From positions 79,242 through 143,241 of the forward strand of contig JAHBYA010000011.1 of the NCBI GenBank assembly GCA_019636195.1: 64,000 nt of DNA, written 5' to 3'. The stretch comes from Planctomycetota bacterium. GTDB taxonomy: Bacteria; Planctomycetota; UBA8742; UBA2392. The translations under genes and the position numbers were made by a program. Under the pieces are notes generated by a model. It was not told where the DNA came from. It saw only the letters and a program-made list of their open reading frames with translations, and ran no database searches. The number at the start of each line of letters is the position of its first letter. Positions within the stretch are counted from its first letter, which is position 1. Below are positions 50,684 through 59,288 of the stretch, one piece after another.

Positions 50684-51922
50684 GTGGACGCCGAGACCGC
50701 GTATCTTTTCCGCCATGCTGTGCTGCGTGACGCAGCATACACTCTGCACCCGCCGGCCGAGCGCGCGCGCCTGCATAGCCTCGTGCTGACGATCCTGGAG
50801 GGCCTCTTCGGCGGTCGTGCGCCTCAACCTGCGCCCTTTGACTTGGCGACAACGAGCAAGAAGTTGCCGCATGAAAGCGATTCCATGGCCCTGGAACTCG
50901 CTTACCATGCTGAGAGGGCCGGGGCCGTCAATGCGCAGCGCCTGTACCTGTGGCGCGCAGCCGAGTACGCGGATGCCACATACCAGCCCTTGGCTGCTGC
51001 GGAAGCGTGGTCGCGGCTCGAGCGCTTTCTGCACGGCGCCGATAAGGTGTACGTACTCTGCAAAGTCGGAGGTTCTTTCTGTGATGGTGGGCGCCTTACC
51101 TTGGCTGAAGAAAGTTTTGCTTCCGCCTTGAGCCATGCGGCTGAGTCTCCAGAGCTAACGGCATATGCCTTGAGCCTCTTGGCAAGCGTGTATTGGTTGA
51201 CAGGTCGTCCAGACAAGGCCAGAGACGGCCTAGAGCGCGCGGAGGAGATTTTTCGTGCGCGCTCGGTCCAACTTCAGCTTGCGCATACGCTCTGCAACTT
51301 GTCGCTGCTGTACCAGGAGCAAGGCGACCTGGAATCAGCCGGAGCATGCGCAAATGAAGGCAAGGAAATCTTCAGGCAGTTAAGGGCGACCGCAGGCGAG
51401 GCTGACGCCACACTCGACATCGGGGTTATCCTGTGGGCGCAAGACAACCTCGAAGGCGCGGAGGCAGCCTACAGGCAAGCGCTGGAGCTTTATCGCGCAA
51501 GTGCAGACCGGCGCGGCGAGGGCGTTGCGCTGGGCAATCTGGCAGTGCTGGCGGAGCAGCGCGGAGACAGTGAAGAGGCGGAAGCGCTGTACCTGTGGTC
51601 CAACGAGATCAACCGCCAAACCGGCAACAGGCGGTTTGAAGGTGTTGCCACGCACAATCTGGCGGCGCTTTGCTTCAACATTGGGAAGAAGGTGGAGGCG
51701 GGGAAGGAATATGAGGTGGCGCTGGCAATCCACCGTGAAGTGCAAAACCGCAGATGGGAAGCGTTGGCCTTGCACGCGCTGGGCGTCATCGCGGCAGACG
51801 CGGGGCGGCTTGAAACGGCTGTCCAATGGCTGAGGGAATCGCTACGAGTGTCGCGGGAGTGCAAGGACACCGAAGTCGAAGCCATGGCGCTCAAGGAGTT
51901 GCAGAAGCTCGCATCAAGCTGA
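50684..51922 (+). CDS. TPR protein with remnant of an AAA/guanylate-cyclase-type domain
   Basis: The 412-residue protein starts at GTG; the only in-frame upstream codon before it is a stop at 50672, so the start is fixed closely. Residues 5-40 (YLFRHAVLRDAAYTLHPPAERARLHSL) resemble the end of the AAA domain in Ser/Thr kinase or adenylate-cyclase regulators, which is normally followed by TPRs. Residues about 90-405 are TPR repeats (EEAEALYLWSNEINRQTGNRRFEG). It therefore looks like the C-terminal part of a larger regulator that lost its kinase/ATPase, or an independent piece. Codon use is slightly different from neighbours. Function unknown. Confidence 0.65.
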   Translation: MDAETAYLFRHAVLRDAAYTLHPPAERARLHSLVLTILEGLFGGRAPQPAPFDLATTSKKLPHESDSMALELAYHAERAGAVNAQRLYLWRAAEYADATYQPLAAAEAWSRLERFLHGADKVYVLCKVGGSFCDGGRLTLAEESFASALSHAAESPELTAYALSLLASVYWLTGRPDKARDGLERAEEIFRARSVQLQLAHTLCNLSLLYQEQGDLESAGACANEGKEIFRQLRATAGEADATLDIGVILWAQDNLEGAEAAYRQALELYRASADRRGEGVALGNLAVLAEQRGDSEEAEALYLWSNEINRQTGNRRFEGVATHNLAALCFNIGKKVEAGKEYEVALAIHREVQNRRWEALALHALGVIAADAGRLETAVQWLRESLRVSRECKDTEVEAMALKELQKLASS

Positions 51923-51957
51923 GCGCGAACCTGAAACGCGGACGTCACGGCACACAA

Positions 51958-52710
51958 CTACAGCCCGCGCCACTCGCGGTCTTCGAGGAACTCTTCTTCG
52001 CTGATGATCTGCTTGCCGAGCACTTCTTCGAAAGTCTTTTTTGCGCTGCGCGTTTCGGCCCCTTCATTGAACAGCCTAGAGCACAAGTCCAGCAGCTTCC
52101 ATAGTTGCTCGCTCGTGCTGCCGGTGTTCAACGCCCCCTGCACGTGGCCTTTAAGCTGCGGCGCAACATCCAGCGGGATCAGCGCTGCCACAATGCACAG
52201 GCTGCGCACGCGGGGCTCAAGCACGTTGCGGCCCAGCACGCGACCGTAACCCTCAACAATCGCCCAGTCGCCAAGGTCGGGGCTGTTGCCGCGGGCGTAG
52301 CGGTCAACCTGGTCGGCTTTGTCGCCATAGACTGCGTCAAACAGTTCGCGGCCGCGCTTGCGAAACAGTGCCACGTCGTCGCCCTCAAGGGGGTGCTCGC
52401 GCAGCTTGATTTCGCCGGTCAGGGGGTTGCCCGCCTTTTTGCAGGCGTCCTTGAACGCAGCCAGCGCGTTCAGGCAGCGCGGGTAGCCGGCAAACAGGTG
52501 GGTTTGCAGTATCGCCTCGCGCATACGCTCAGGGTCGGGGCGCGGGTCAAGCTTCAGCAGGGCGTCAAACAGGCGGCGGCAGTGCTCGCCGTGGCCGTCG
52601 GCGGTAATGCTGGCGCACATGCCCAGCGCCGCGTCGTCACGGGTCAGCGGATCAATGCCCGTCAGCAGGAAACTGATGGTTGCGGGCTCAACTCGTTTGG
52701 CGATCGGCAT
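51958..52710 (-). CDS. Carboxymuconolactone decarboxylase/AhpD-like protein
   Basis: The 250-residue protein has two CMD-type helical units: an N-terminal one with LQTHLFAGYPRCLNALAAFKDA and a C-terminal one with RSLCIVAALIPLDVAPQLKGHVQGALNTGSTSEQ. The AhpD-type C-x-x-C disulfide pair is not present, so peroxidase-type activity is not expected; a role as a decarboxylase or small binding protein is possible. The TTG at 52725 is an alternative start with no better ribosome site. It is separated from the pirin gene by a strong terminator. Confidence 0.75.
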   Translation of the reverse strand: MPIAKRVEPATISFLLTGIDPLTRDDAALGMCASITADGHGEHCRRLFDALLKLDPRPDPERMREAILQTHLFAGYPRCLNALAAFKDACKKAGNPLTGEIKLREHPLEGDDVALFRKRGRELFDAVYGDKADQVDRYARGNSPDLGDWAIVEGYGRVLGRNVLEPRVRSLCIVAALIPLDVAPQLKGHVQGALNTGSTSEQLWKLLDLCSRLFNEGAETRSAKKTFEEVLGKQIISEEEFLEDREWRGL

Positions 52711-52728
52711 GAACCGATACCACAAAAA

Positions 52729-52758
52729 CGCTGCCCCCGGCGCAAGCCGGGGGCAGCG
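52729..52758 (-). terminator. Strong intrinsic terminator of the pirin gene
   Basis: CGCTGCCCCCGGC (52729-52741) pairs perfectly with 52746-52758 around GCAA; on the minus strand TTTTTG follows. It lies 11 bp after the pirin stop. Confidence 0.85.
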
Positions 52759-52769
52759 AAGGGCGGTGG

Positions 52770-53642
52770 CTACTCATCAAGCTGGCCGAACTTGCCGGCG
52801 TGGAAGTCGCGAATCGCCTGCTCGATCTCTTCGGGCGTGTTCATGACAAACGGCCCGTAGTTGGCAACCGGCTCGTCAATCGGCTGGCCGCTGAGTAGCA
52901 GCAACTCGGCAGGTGTCTCGGCGCGCACCGAAATGCCGCCGCTGCCGCGCTTGAACACCACAAGGTCGTTGCCGCGGGCGTCCTTGCCGTTGACGTGAAC
53001 GTCGCCGCTCATCACCAGCAGGCCGGCGTTCCAGCCCTCGGGCAGTGGCAGGTCCACCGTGCCGCCTGCTTCAAGCCTGACCGTGAACATGTTGATCGGC
53101 GTGAAGGTGCGGGCTGGGCCCTTGGCGCCGGCAAACTCACCGGCGATTACGGTGACGCTGCCCTTGGGCAGCTTGGCAACGCCCATCTGGCTTGCCGTAA
53201 GCGCCTGGTAGGCGGGCTCGGTCATCTTGTGCTCGGCGGGCAGGTTGACCCAGATCTGGGCCATTTGAAACGTGCCGCCCTTGCGCGCGAACTCGGCGGC
53301 GTGGTACTCGCGGTGCAGGATGCCGCTGCCGGCAGTCATCCACTGCACGTCGCCGGGGTGGATCACGCCGCCGTTGCCGGCGCTGTCGTGGTGCGCGACG
53401 CTGCCCTGGTACGCGATGGTCACCGTTTCAAAGCCGCGGTGCGGGTGCGGGCCGACGCCCCTGCGCATGTTGTCGGTGGGCTCAAAGTCGTAGGGCTGGG
53501 CGTAGTCCAGCAGCAGAAAGGGGCTCAGGCGCCGCATCCCGCCGGGCATGTAGCTGAAGTAGCCGCGCACAGGAAAGCCGTCGCCAACCCAGTGCGGCGC
53601 GGGCGGCCCGTAGATGGCGTCAATGGTGGCAAGCTCGGTCAT
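52770..53642 (-). CDS. Pirin-family cupin protein
   Basis: The 290-residue protein has the pirin fold: PHPHRGFETVT (two metal His), then HREYH with His and Glu that complete the iron site, and a second cupin from about 150. It may act as quercetin 2,3-dioxygenase or as an iron-dependent redox sensor, as proposed for family members. GAGGAC is before the ATG. It has its own terminator and probably its own promoter upstream at 53643-53803; a perfect 14-bp palindrome is located there. Confidence 0.9.
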   Translation of the reverse strand: MTELATIDAIYGPPAPHWVGDGFPVRGYFSYMPGGMRRLSPFLLLDYAQPYDFEPTDNMRRGVGPHPHRGFETVTIAYQGSVAHHDSAGNGGVIHPGDVQWMTAGSGILHREYHAAEFARKGGTFQMAQIWVNLPAEHKMTEPAYQALTASQMGVAKLPKGSVTVIAGEFAGAKGPARTFTPINMFTVRLEAGGTVDLPLPEGWNAGLLVMSGDVHVNGKDARGNDLVVFKRGSGGISVRAETPAELLLLSGQPIDEPVANYGPFVMNTPEEIEQAIRDFHAGKFGQLDE

Positions 53643-53712
53643 GGCGTCCTCACGATCTCAGTTACTTGCTCCGGTGAAGGTGTCACTTGTCCCTGACAGC
53701 AGGTTAACGACT

Positions 53713-53726
53713 GTTCGATATCGAAC
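53713..53726. promoter_or_regulatory. 14-bp palindrome between divergent pirin and anti-sigma genes
   Basis: GTTCGATATCGAAC is self-complementary at all positions and lies 21 bp upstream of the ECF-type -35 box and 71 bp upstream of the pirin ATG. A binding site for a dimeric regulator is plausible. A second inverted repeat TTCCCGA/TCGGGAA (53729-53750) overlaps the ECF -35. Confidence 0.5.
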
Positions 53727-53746
53727 CATTCCCGACGGCGTTTTCG

Positions 53747-53774
53747 GGAACCATTTGACCGGCCCGTGCGTCCA
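53747..53774 (+). promoter_or_regulatory. ECF-type promoter of first anti-sigma-like gene
   Basis: GGAACC (53747-53752), exactly 16 nt, then CGTCCA (53769-53774). This is the ECF consensus (GGAAC, N16, CGTC-A). The start codon is 30 bp after the -10 element, with AGGA at 53792-53795. A sigma-70 alternative TTGACC/TATCAG overlaps. Confidence 0.65.
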
Positions 53775-53803
53775 CTTTATCAGCAGACGCGCAGGACACG
53801 ATC

Positions 53804-54814
53804 ATGCCCCTTACGCAGGAACAACAGCTTCTCCTTCACGCTTGGGCCGACGGCGAATGCGGCACAGCCGAGGCGGCACTGGCCACCCGGCTTCTGGAAG
53901 ACGCCCAGACTCGCGAACAAGCCAGGGCCTACCTGCGCGATATCCGGCGCCTGCGCGTGCTGGTGGCAGATTGCGGCAAGGTGCGCGCGCCTGCCGGCCT
54001 GCAAGGCCGAGTACTTGCAGCCGTCAAGGCCGAGGGCCGCGGGCGCGTGATGCGCCCGCGCTTTGGCGCCGCGCTGGTGACTGCCGCCGCGGCTGCCCTG
54101 CTGCTGACTGTCGGCATCATGCTGGGCACGCAAGGTGGCGATGTCGCTGACACACAGCAGGTGGCGACCGGAAGCGCCGTCGTTGAACGCGAGGCTCAAG
54201 GCCGGGCGGTGCCAAGGCTGATGCCGGCCCCCGACACCTCAGACGATGTGAAGTCCAAACTGACCGGAAGCATTGAGGCGCCCCCGCCGCCGGCCGGGCC
54301 AGTCAAACCCGCAGAGCCCGAAAAGGCCCGCGAAAAACGCGAGGTGGTACGCCTTGACCGCGGCAGCGAAGACGCGCCCTGCGACGTCGTGGTCGAGTTT
54401 TCACGCCGCGACAGCGTGCACCAGGCGTACACCGACCTGCTGATGCTGGCTTCACTCCACGGCCGCGCCGAGTTGGTTGAATCGCGGCCCGACCCCACGT
54501 TTGCCGGCCACGACTTCGGGGCATATGAGCATGTCCGTGTCGAAATCCCCGAGCGCCTGCTGCCGGAGCTGCTGTCTTCCGTCAACAGCATGACCAGACA
54601 GCAGCAGTACGGGGTGCTCTGGATCCCTGACGACCTGCGCCAGACCGCGGCCAACATTGCCGTGCGCTCGGAAGCGCTTTCGCGAAAGGGCAGCATGGGC
54701 CCCTGGATGCCGATGGCGTTGCAGGAAAGCATGGCTGGCCAGCCGGCTGGTGGGGCTTCCAGGTCCATCCACGGGCCTGAGCGCAACATGTTGATACACA
54801 TAAAGTTGCGATAA
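53804..54814 (+). CDS. Anti-sigma-like membrane protein 1
   Basis: The 336-residue protein has an N-terminal helical anti-sigma-type domain (residues about 5-75: LLLHAWADGECGTAEAALA, ARAYLRDIRRLRVLV), a basic patch, one membrane helix (residues about 87-106), and a long Pro/Glu-rich periplasmic linker. The C-terminus (about 200-300) is a globular domain with VVVEFSRRDSVHQAYTDLL. The zinc Cys/His triad of ZAS-type anti-sigmas is missing. A sigma-binding role is inferred from the N-terminus and from the ECF promoter; the sigma gene is not in the window. The related gene 54900 follows. Confidence 0.7.
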   Translation: MPLTQEQQLLLHAWADGECGTAEAALATRLLEDAQTREQARAYLRDIRRLRVLVADCGKVRAPAGLQGRVLAAVKAEGRGRVMRPRFGAALVTAAAAALLLTVGIMLGTQGGDVADTQQVATGSAVVEREAQGRAVPRLMPAPDTSDDVKSKLTGSIEAPPPPAGPVKPAEPEKAREKREVVRLDRGSEDAPCDVVVEFSRRDSVHQAYTDLLMLASLHGRAELVESRPDPTFAGHDFGAYEHVRVEIPERLLPELLSSVNSMTRQQQYGVLWIPDDLRQTAANIAVRSEALSRKGSMGPWMPMALQESMAGQPAGGASRSIHGPERNMLIHIKLR

Positions 54815-54826
54815 GCGGCGAAAACT

Positions 54827-54854
54827 GGAACCCTGCGCGTGCGGCCTGCATCTA
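54827..54854 (+). promoter_or_regulatory. ECF-type promoter of second anti-sigma-like gene
   Basis: GGAACC (54827-54832), exactly 16 nt, then CATCTA (54849-54854). This is the same layout as at 53747-53774, differing by one or two bases in the -10 element. The start codon is 46 bp further on. Confidence 0.65.
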
Positions 54855-54899
54855 AAGTGCGGGTAGTGCAGGAAGCGCGACCCGGTGTAAGGTGAAGCC

Positions 54900-56240
54900 A
54901 TGGCATTGAATGAACAACAACTTGAGCTGCTGAGCGCGCACCTCGACGGTGAACTGACCGCCGCGGAGCAGGTTGTTGTCAACGAGCTGCTCAAGCAGCC
55001 TGAGGCCAGGCAGTACCTTGCTGAACTGGAGCAGACGCGCCTGATTGTCTCGCGGCACGCGATGGTCAAGGCGCCCGCCGGCCTGGACCAGCGGGTGCTG
55101 GCAGCGATCAAGCCCGCGCAGATCCATCAATTGCCGACCGCCACCTGGCGCACGCCGCTGTACGCGATAGCGGCGGCATTGCTGGTGGCGCTGGGCATCA
55201 TGTTCGGACCGTCGCTGTTCAGCCCGGAACCGACGACAAGCAGCGATGTGGCACGCGACGTGATTGAGCGCCGCGCCGGCAAGCCGTCAGGTTCAGGCAG
55301 CGAAACCGAGGCCATGGAGTTCAAAAAGGGCGCGGGCACAAGCGAGTCCGAGTTCACAGGTGCAGAGCTGGGTCGCGCGCTGGACGAAAGCCGCCGCAGC
55401 CTGGACAAGGACAGCAACTCGGATTGGGGCGAACAGCCCAAGGCCGCGCGTGATGCAGAAGAAGATCCTGCGGCCCCCAAGCCGCCGTCGGCCCCGTCTG
55501 AAGCCCCCCAGAACTCACTGAAGAAACCCGGCACCAAGGAAGACAAGGGCGCCGAGGGCGACCCGGACAACGACTTCCGCGCCAAGCGCGGCAGTGCCCG
55601 CGCGGCAGGCGCGGTTGAAACGCCGCCGGAAAAGCGAGTTGAGGACGGCAAGGCCGTCAAGCCGGGTTCAGACGCCAACGAACCCGAAGACGCCACCAAC
55701 GCCGAGGAAAGCCTGCGCGAGTCGCGCAACGGCCGGACGCGCAACGAAGAAAAGGAAGAAGCGAAGGGCAAGGAGCTTGATGACGCCCAGGAAGACGCCG
55801 GCGCCAAGACACATCCCGCACGCACAGCCGGCCCCGGGCAGGGCGGCGGCGGCGGCAGGGCCGCGCCGGGCGCTGCCGCGAGGCCCGCACGCCAGGCAGA
55901 CGAGGCCGGCGAAAGACAGGCCGCAGAACGCACGGTCACACTCAAGCCCGGCAAGGCCAGCGGCGCGGTCGTTGAGCTGCTGTGGGTTGCGGCGCTGCAC
56001 GGCGCCAACGCCGCCATCGAAGCCGACGGCGACGGCGAGAACGTGAAGATTGAGGTGGCCGAAGACGGCCTGAACGCGCTGCTGCTGTCGATCAAGCGCC
56101 TGTCCGAAGCCCAGGGCTACAACGCCGAAGACCTGAACGCCGAAGAGCGCCCGGAAGAGGCCGCCGGGTTCAAGAAACTCATGCCCGACAAGCCTGCGGT
56201 CGGCCTGCGCACAGTCAGCGTCGTGGTGCGCGTGCGCTAA
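54900..56240 (+). CDS. Anti-sigma-like membrane protein 2
   Basis: The 446-residue protein has the same layout as the previous gene: N-terminal anti-sigma-type helices (LELLSAHLDGELTAAEQVVV, ARQYLAELEQTRLIV), APAGLDQRVLAAI shared with APAGLQGRVLAAV in gene 1, one membrane helix (residues about 86-102), and an outside part. That part has a very long Glu/Lys/Ala/Pro-rich disordered linker (about 115-345) and a C-terminal domain (VVELLWVAALHGANAAIEADG) similar in position to that of gene 1. AAGGTG lies six bases before the ATG. Probably the product of duplication; the two proteins may bind the same or related sigma factors. Confidence 0.7.
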   Translation: MALNEQQLELLSAHLDGELTAAEQVVVNELLKQPEARQYLAELEQTRLIVSRHAMVKAPAGLDQRVLAAIKPAQIHQLPTATWRTPLYAIAAALLVALGIMFGPSLFSPEPTTSSDVARDVIERRAGKPSGSGSETEAMEFKKGAGTSESEFTGAELGRALDESRRSLDKDSNSDWGEQPKAARDAEEDPAAPKPPSAPSEAPQNSLKKPGTKEDKGAEGDPDNDFRAKRGSARAAGAVETPPEKRVEDGKAVKPGSDANEPEDATNAEESLRESRNGRTRNEEKEEAKGKELDDAQEDAGAKTHPARTAGPGQGGGGGRAAPGAAARPARQADEAGERQAAERTVTLKPGKASGAVVELLWVAALHGANAAIEADGDGENVKIEVAEDGLNALLLSIKRLSEAQGYNAEDLNAEERPEEAAGFKKLMPDKPAVGLRTVSVVVRVR

Positions 56241-56277
56241 CCCTTTCACGCCGGCATTGCCTTGGCACACTTGCGGT

Positions 56278-59200
56278 GTGGAGCCGCACGACCCGCGAAA
56301 ATTCGACTGGCCATTGCCCGAGCCCGGCAGCGAAGCCGAGCAGGCCTTCGCCGAAGAATCGGCGCTGAAGGCCGCCGAAGGCCTGCGCGAAGACCTGGCC
56401 CGCCTGCCCTCAATGCTGTCAGAAGGCTTTGCCGACCTGCTGGCTGAGTGCTTTGACGATTCGCCGGCGCCCAGCGAGTCGGTGTATGCCCTAGAGCGCA
56501 TGTTCGCGACTCACCCTGCCCATGTGCAGGACTTCGTGGCTGCCAGCCTGCTTTCGCCGCGCGCGTTCCGGCGCATGTTCACACTGCTTGGGCACTCTCG
56601 CGTGCTGGGTCGCTTTCTGTTACAGCACGGCTGGCGTGAGTTTCTGCAATTGGGCGACGAACAGCTTGGCCAGCCGGTGACAACGGGAGACGTGGCCGCT
56701 GACACGCGTGCGCGCATCGCTGCGGGCGTCGATGTAAAAACCGCGCTGCGACACGCGCACTACCTGTGGGCGGCGCGCGTGCTGTACCGCGAAGTGCAGC
56801 TGCTGCGCCCGCTGGAGGAAATCGGCGCCGAGATCAGCGCGCTGGCGGACGCGGCGCTGGAAGTCGCGCTTGAGCACGCGCGCCGCGAGTTGCTGCAGTC
56901 GCGCGGCCTGCAGGCCGGCGCCGATTTTCGCTTCTGCGTGATTGCCATGGGCAAGCTTGGCGCGAACGAGCTGAACTATGCCAGCGACATCGACCTGATT
57001 TTCATCTACGACGGCGAAGGGCCGGAACGCACCGGCGCGCAAGGTTACGCCGTCAAGCTGGCAGAGGCGCTGATCCCGCTGCTTGACGACGTCACCGAGC
57101 ACGGCCGGGTGTTCCGCGTGGATACGCGCCTTCGGCCCGAGGGCAAGCGCGGGCGGCTGGCCCGCAGCTTGAAGGGCACGCTGGACTACTACTACAGCTT
57201 CGGCACGACGCTTGAGCGCCAGGCGTTGATCAAGGCGCGGCCGGCGGCTGGCGATCTTGCGCTTGGCCATGAGCTGGTGCGCGGCGTACAGGGTTGGGTG
57301 TATCGCAAGTACCTCACTGTCGAGGAAATCAACCAGATCCAGTCCCTCAAACGAGGCATTGAGCAGCAGAGCGCCGATCAGCTGGCCGACTTGAAGACCG
57401 GCTTTGGCGGCATACGCGACATCGAGTTCATTACCCAGTTTCTGCAACTGCTCAATGGCGGGCGCATCGACGCTGTGCGAACGCCCGCCACGCTGCACGC
57501 GCTTGACGCGCTGGCGCGCAACGGTGTCCTGAACCCGCACGAAGCACTGGAGCTGGCAGACGCGTACCGCTTTCTGCGCGCCGTGGAGCATCGCCTGCAA
57601 CTGTGGGAAGGCGCACAGACCCACACGTTGCCAAGCCACCCGGGGGCGCTGGCGCGCATTGGCCGGGCGCTCGGCCTGCGCGGCAGCGGGCCCATCGATG
57701 CCGCGCGCCGCCTGCTGCACACGCTGGGCAAGCACACGCTGCGCTCGCGGGGCCTTATGGTGCGGTTGTTCGCGGGCCTGTTCGACGCGCACCGCTCGCC
57801 CGCGGAAAGCGAGCTGGTGCTGGACCCCGAAATGACCGGTCAGCAGGCGCGGCCCATCTTCACGCGCTACGGCTTTTCCGATCCTGACGCCGCCTTCCGG
57901 GCGGTGCGCGAGCTGTCCGAAGAATCGCCCGAGAACCGCCTGTACGCGCCGCGCGCGCGCAAGTACCTGGCCAGCATGATGCCCGCGCTGCTGCAGTTCT
58001 GTGCGGACTCTCCCCAGCCGGACTTCACACTGCTGAACTTTGAGCGAATCTGCGCAAACCTCGGCGCCAAGACCATGCTGTTTGAGCTGGTCGCGGAAGA
58101 CCCCCGCGCGCTGTCGATATTCGGCAGCATTGCCGCGCACTCGGCGTGGCTGACCGACATACTGGCACGCAGGCCGGGGCTGGTCGATGAGTTCATTGAC
58201 CGCTTGCAGACCTTCACGGCCCTTGACCGGCAGGTCATACGCGACGACCTGCACGCACGGCTGGCGTTTGCCGCCGACGCGACCGACGCACTGTTCTGGC
58301 AGCGCGACGTTGAGCTGTTGCGCATCGGCCTGTTCGACATCACGGGCCGCACGCCCTTGCCTGAGACGCTGCGCGAGTTGTGCGCGCTGGCCGAGGTGCT
58401 GCTCGAGTTCGCGCTCGCGCGCACCCTGGACGACGAGTGTCGGCGCGACGGCGCGCTGAACCCGGCGGCTCTGCGTGAAGGATTCGCCGTGATCGCAATG
58501 GGCAAGCTGGGCAGCGGCTCGATGAACTATGCAAGCGACCTTGACCTGGTGTTTGCCTACGATGCCGCGCACTTCAGTGACCCTGCACATGCCCAGCAGG
58601 CAAGCGTGCGCGTCGCTCGCGCAACGCGCGACATGCTTTCGCAAAGCGGCGAGCGCGGCCGGTTGTACGAGGTTGACCTGCGCCTGCGCCCACGCGGCAG
58701 CGCCAGCCCACTGGCGAACTCGCTGGACGAGCTTGCGCGCTATCTATCCGCCGAAGCAAGCTACTGGGAGCGCATTGCCGCCACGCGCGCGCGCGTGCTT
58801 GACGCGTCAACGCCGGCGGGCGGGCGTGCGCATGAAGTGCTGCAAGGCTTCGTGTACGGCGCGAAAGCCGACGCGGTCGCAACGCGGGAAATGCGCGCAC
58901 GCCTTGAAGCTGAGCCCGGCAATCGCCTCAAGCGCGGGCCCGGCGGGACGCTGGACATCGAGTTCCTGCTGGCGCACTTGCAGATCAAGCACCGCGTGCC
59001 CGAGCCGGGCCTGTGGGAGGCGATCGACAGCCTTGCCGAAAGGGGCGTGCTTTCCGCCGCTGACGCAGACGCCATTGGCGGCGCCTACGCATTTCTGCGC
59101 GGGGTGGTCAATCGCCTGCAACTGCTTGACGGCACATCGCGCCACGAATTGCCGCCGGGCCCCGAGCTTGAGGTCTTCGCGCGCCGCATGGGCTACACCG

Positions 59201-59283
59201 GCAACGCGCTGCAACAACTGACCGAAGAGCTGCAGTGGCACACCGCAGCGGCCCGCCGCCTGTACGACAAGTACGTGCAGTAG
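56278..59283 (+). CDS. glnE: Bifunctional glutamine synthetase adenylyltransferase/adenylyl-removing enzyme
   Basis: The 1001-residue enzyme adds and removes AMP on glutamine synthetase in nitrogen control. Two nucleotidyltransferase domains carry GKLGANELNYASDIDLIF (near residue 225, the removing half) and GKLGSGSMNYASDLDLVF (near 742, the adding half), each with the D-x-D metal pair. Intervening helices include GGIRDIEFITQFLQLL and GGTLDIEFLLAHLQI, also family motifs. A GTG start at 56278 is preferred over the TTG at 56257; CACACT lies 6 nt before the GTG. No glnB or glnA is adjacent. Confidence 0.95.
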   Translation: MEPHDPRKFDWPLPEPGSEAEQAFAEESALKAAEGLREDLARLPSMLSEGFADLLAECFDDSPAPSESVYALERMFATHPAHVQDFVAASLLSPRAFRRMFTLLGHSRVLGRFLLQHGWREFLQLGDEQLGQPVTTGDVAADTRARIAAGVDVKTALRHAHYLWAARVLYREVQLLRPLEEIGAEISALADAALEVALEHARRELLQSRGLQAGADFRFCVIAMGKLGANELNYASDIDLIFIYDGEGPERTGAQGYAVKLAEALIPLLDDVTEHGRVFRVDTRLRPEGKRGRLARSLKGTLDYYYSFGTTLERQALIKARPAAGDLALGHELVRGVQGWVYRKYLTVEEINQIQSLKRGIEQQSADQLADLKTGFGGIRDIEFITQFLQLLNGGRIDAVRTPATLHALDALARNGVLNPHEALELADAYRFLRAVEHRLQLWEGAQTHTLPSHPGALARIGRALGLRGSGPIDAARRLLHTLGKHTLRSRGLMVRLFAGLFDAHRSPAESELVLDPEMTGQQARPIFTRYGFSDPDAAFRAVRELSEESPENRLYAPRARKYLASMMPALLQFCADSPQPDFTLLNFERICANLGAKTMLFELVAEDPRALSIFGSIAAHSAWLTDILARRPGLVDEFIDRLQTFTALDRQVIRDDLHARLAFAADATDALFWQRDVELLRIGLFDITGRTPLPETLRELCALAEVLLEFALARTLDDECRRDGALNPAALREGFAVIAMGKLGSGSMNYASDLDLVFAYDAAHFSDPAHAQQASVRVARATRDMLSQSGERGRLYEVDLRLRPRGSASPLANSLDELARYLSAEASYWERIAATRARVLDASTPAGGRAHEVLQGFVYGAKADAVATREMRARLEAEPGNRLKRGPGGTLDIEFLLAHLQIKHRVPEPGLWEAIDSLAERGVLSAADADAIGGAYAFLRGVVNRLQLLDGTSRHELPPGPELEVFARRMGYTGNALQQLTEELQWHTAAARRLYDKYVQ

Positions 59284-59288
59284 CCCGC

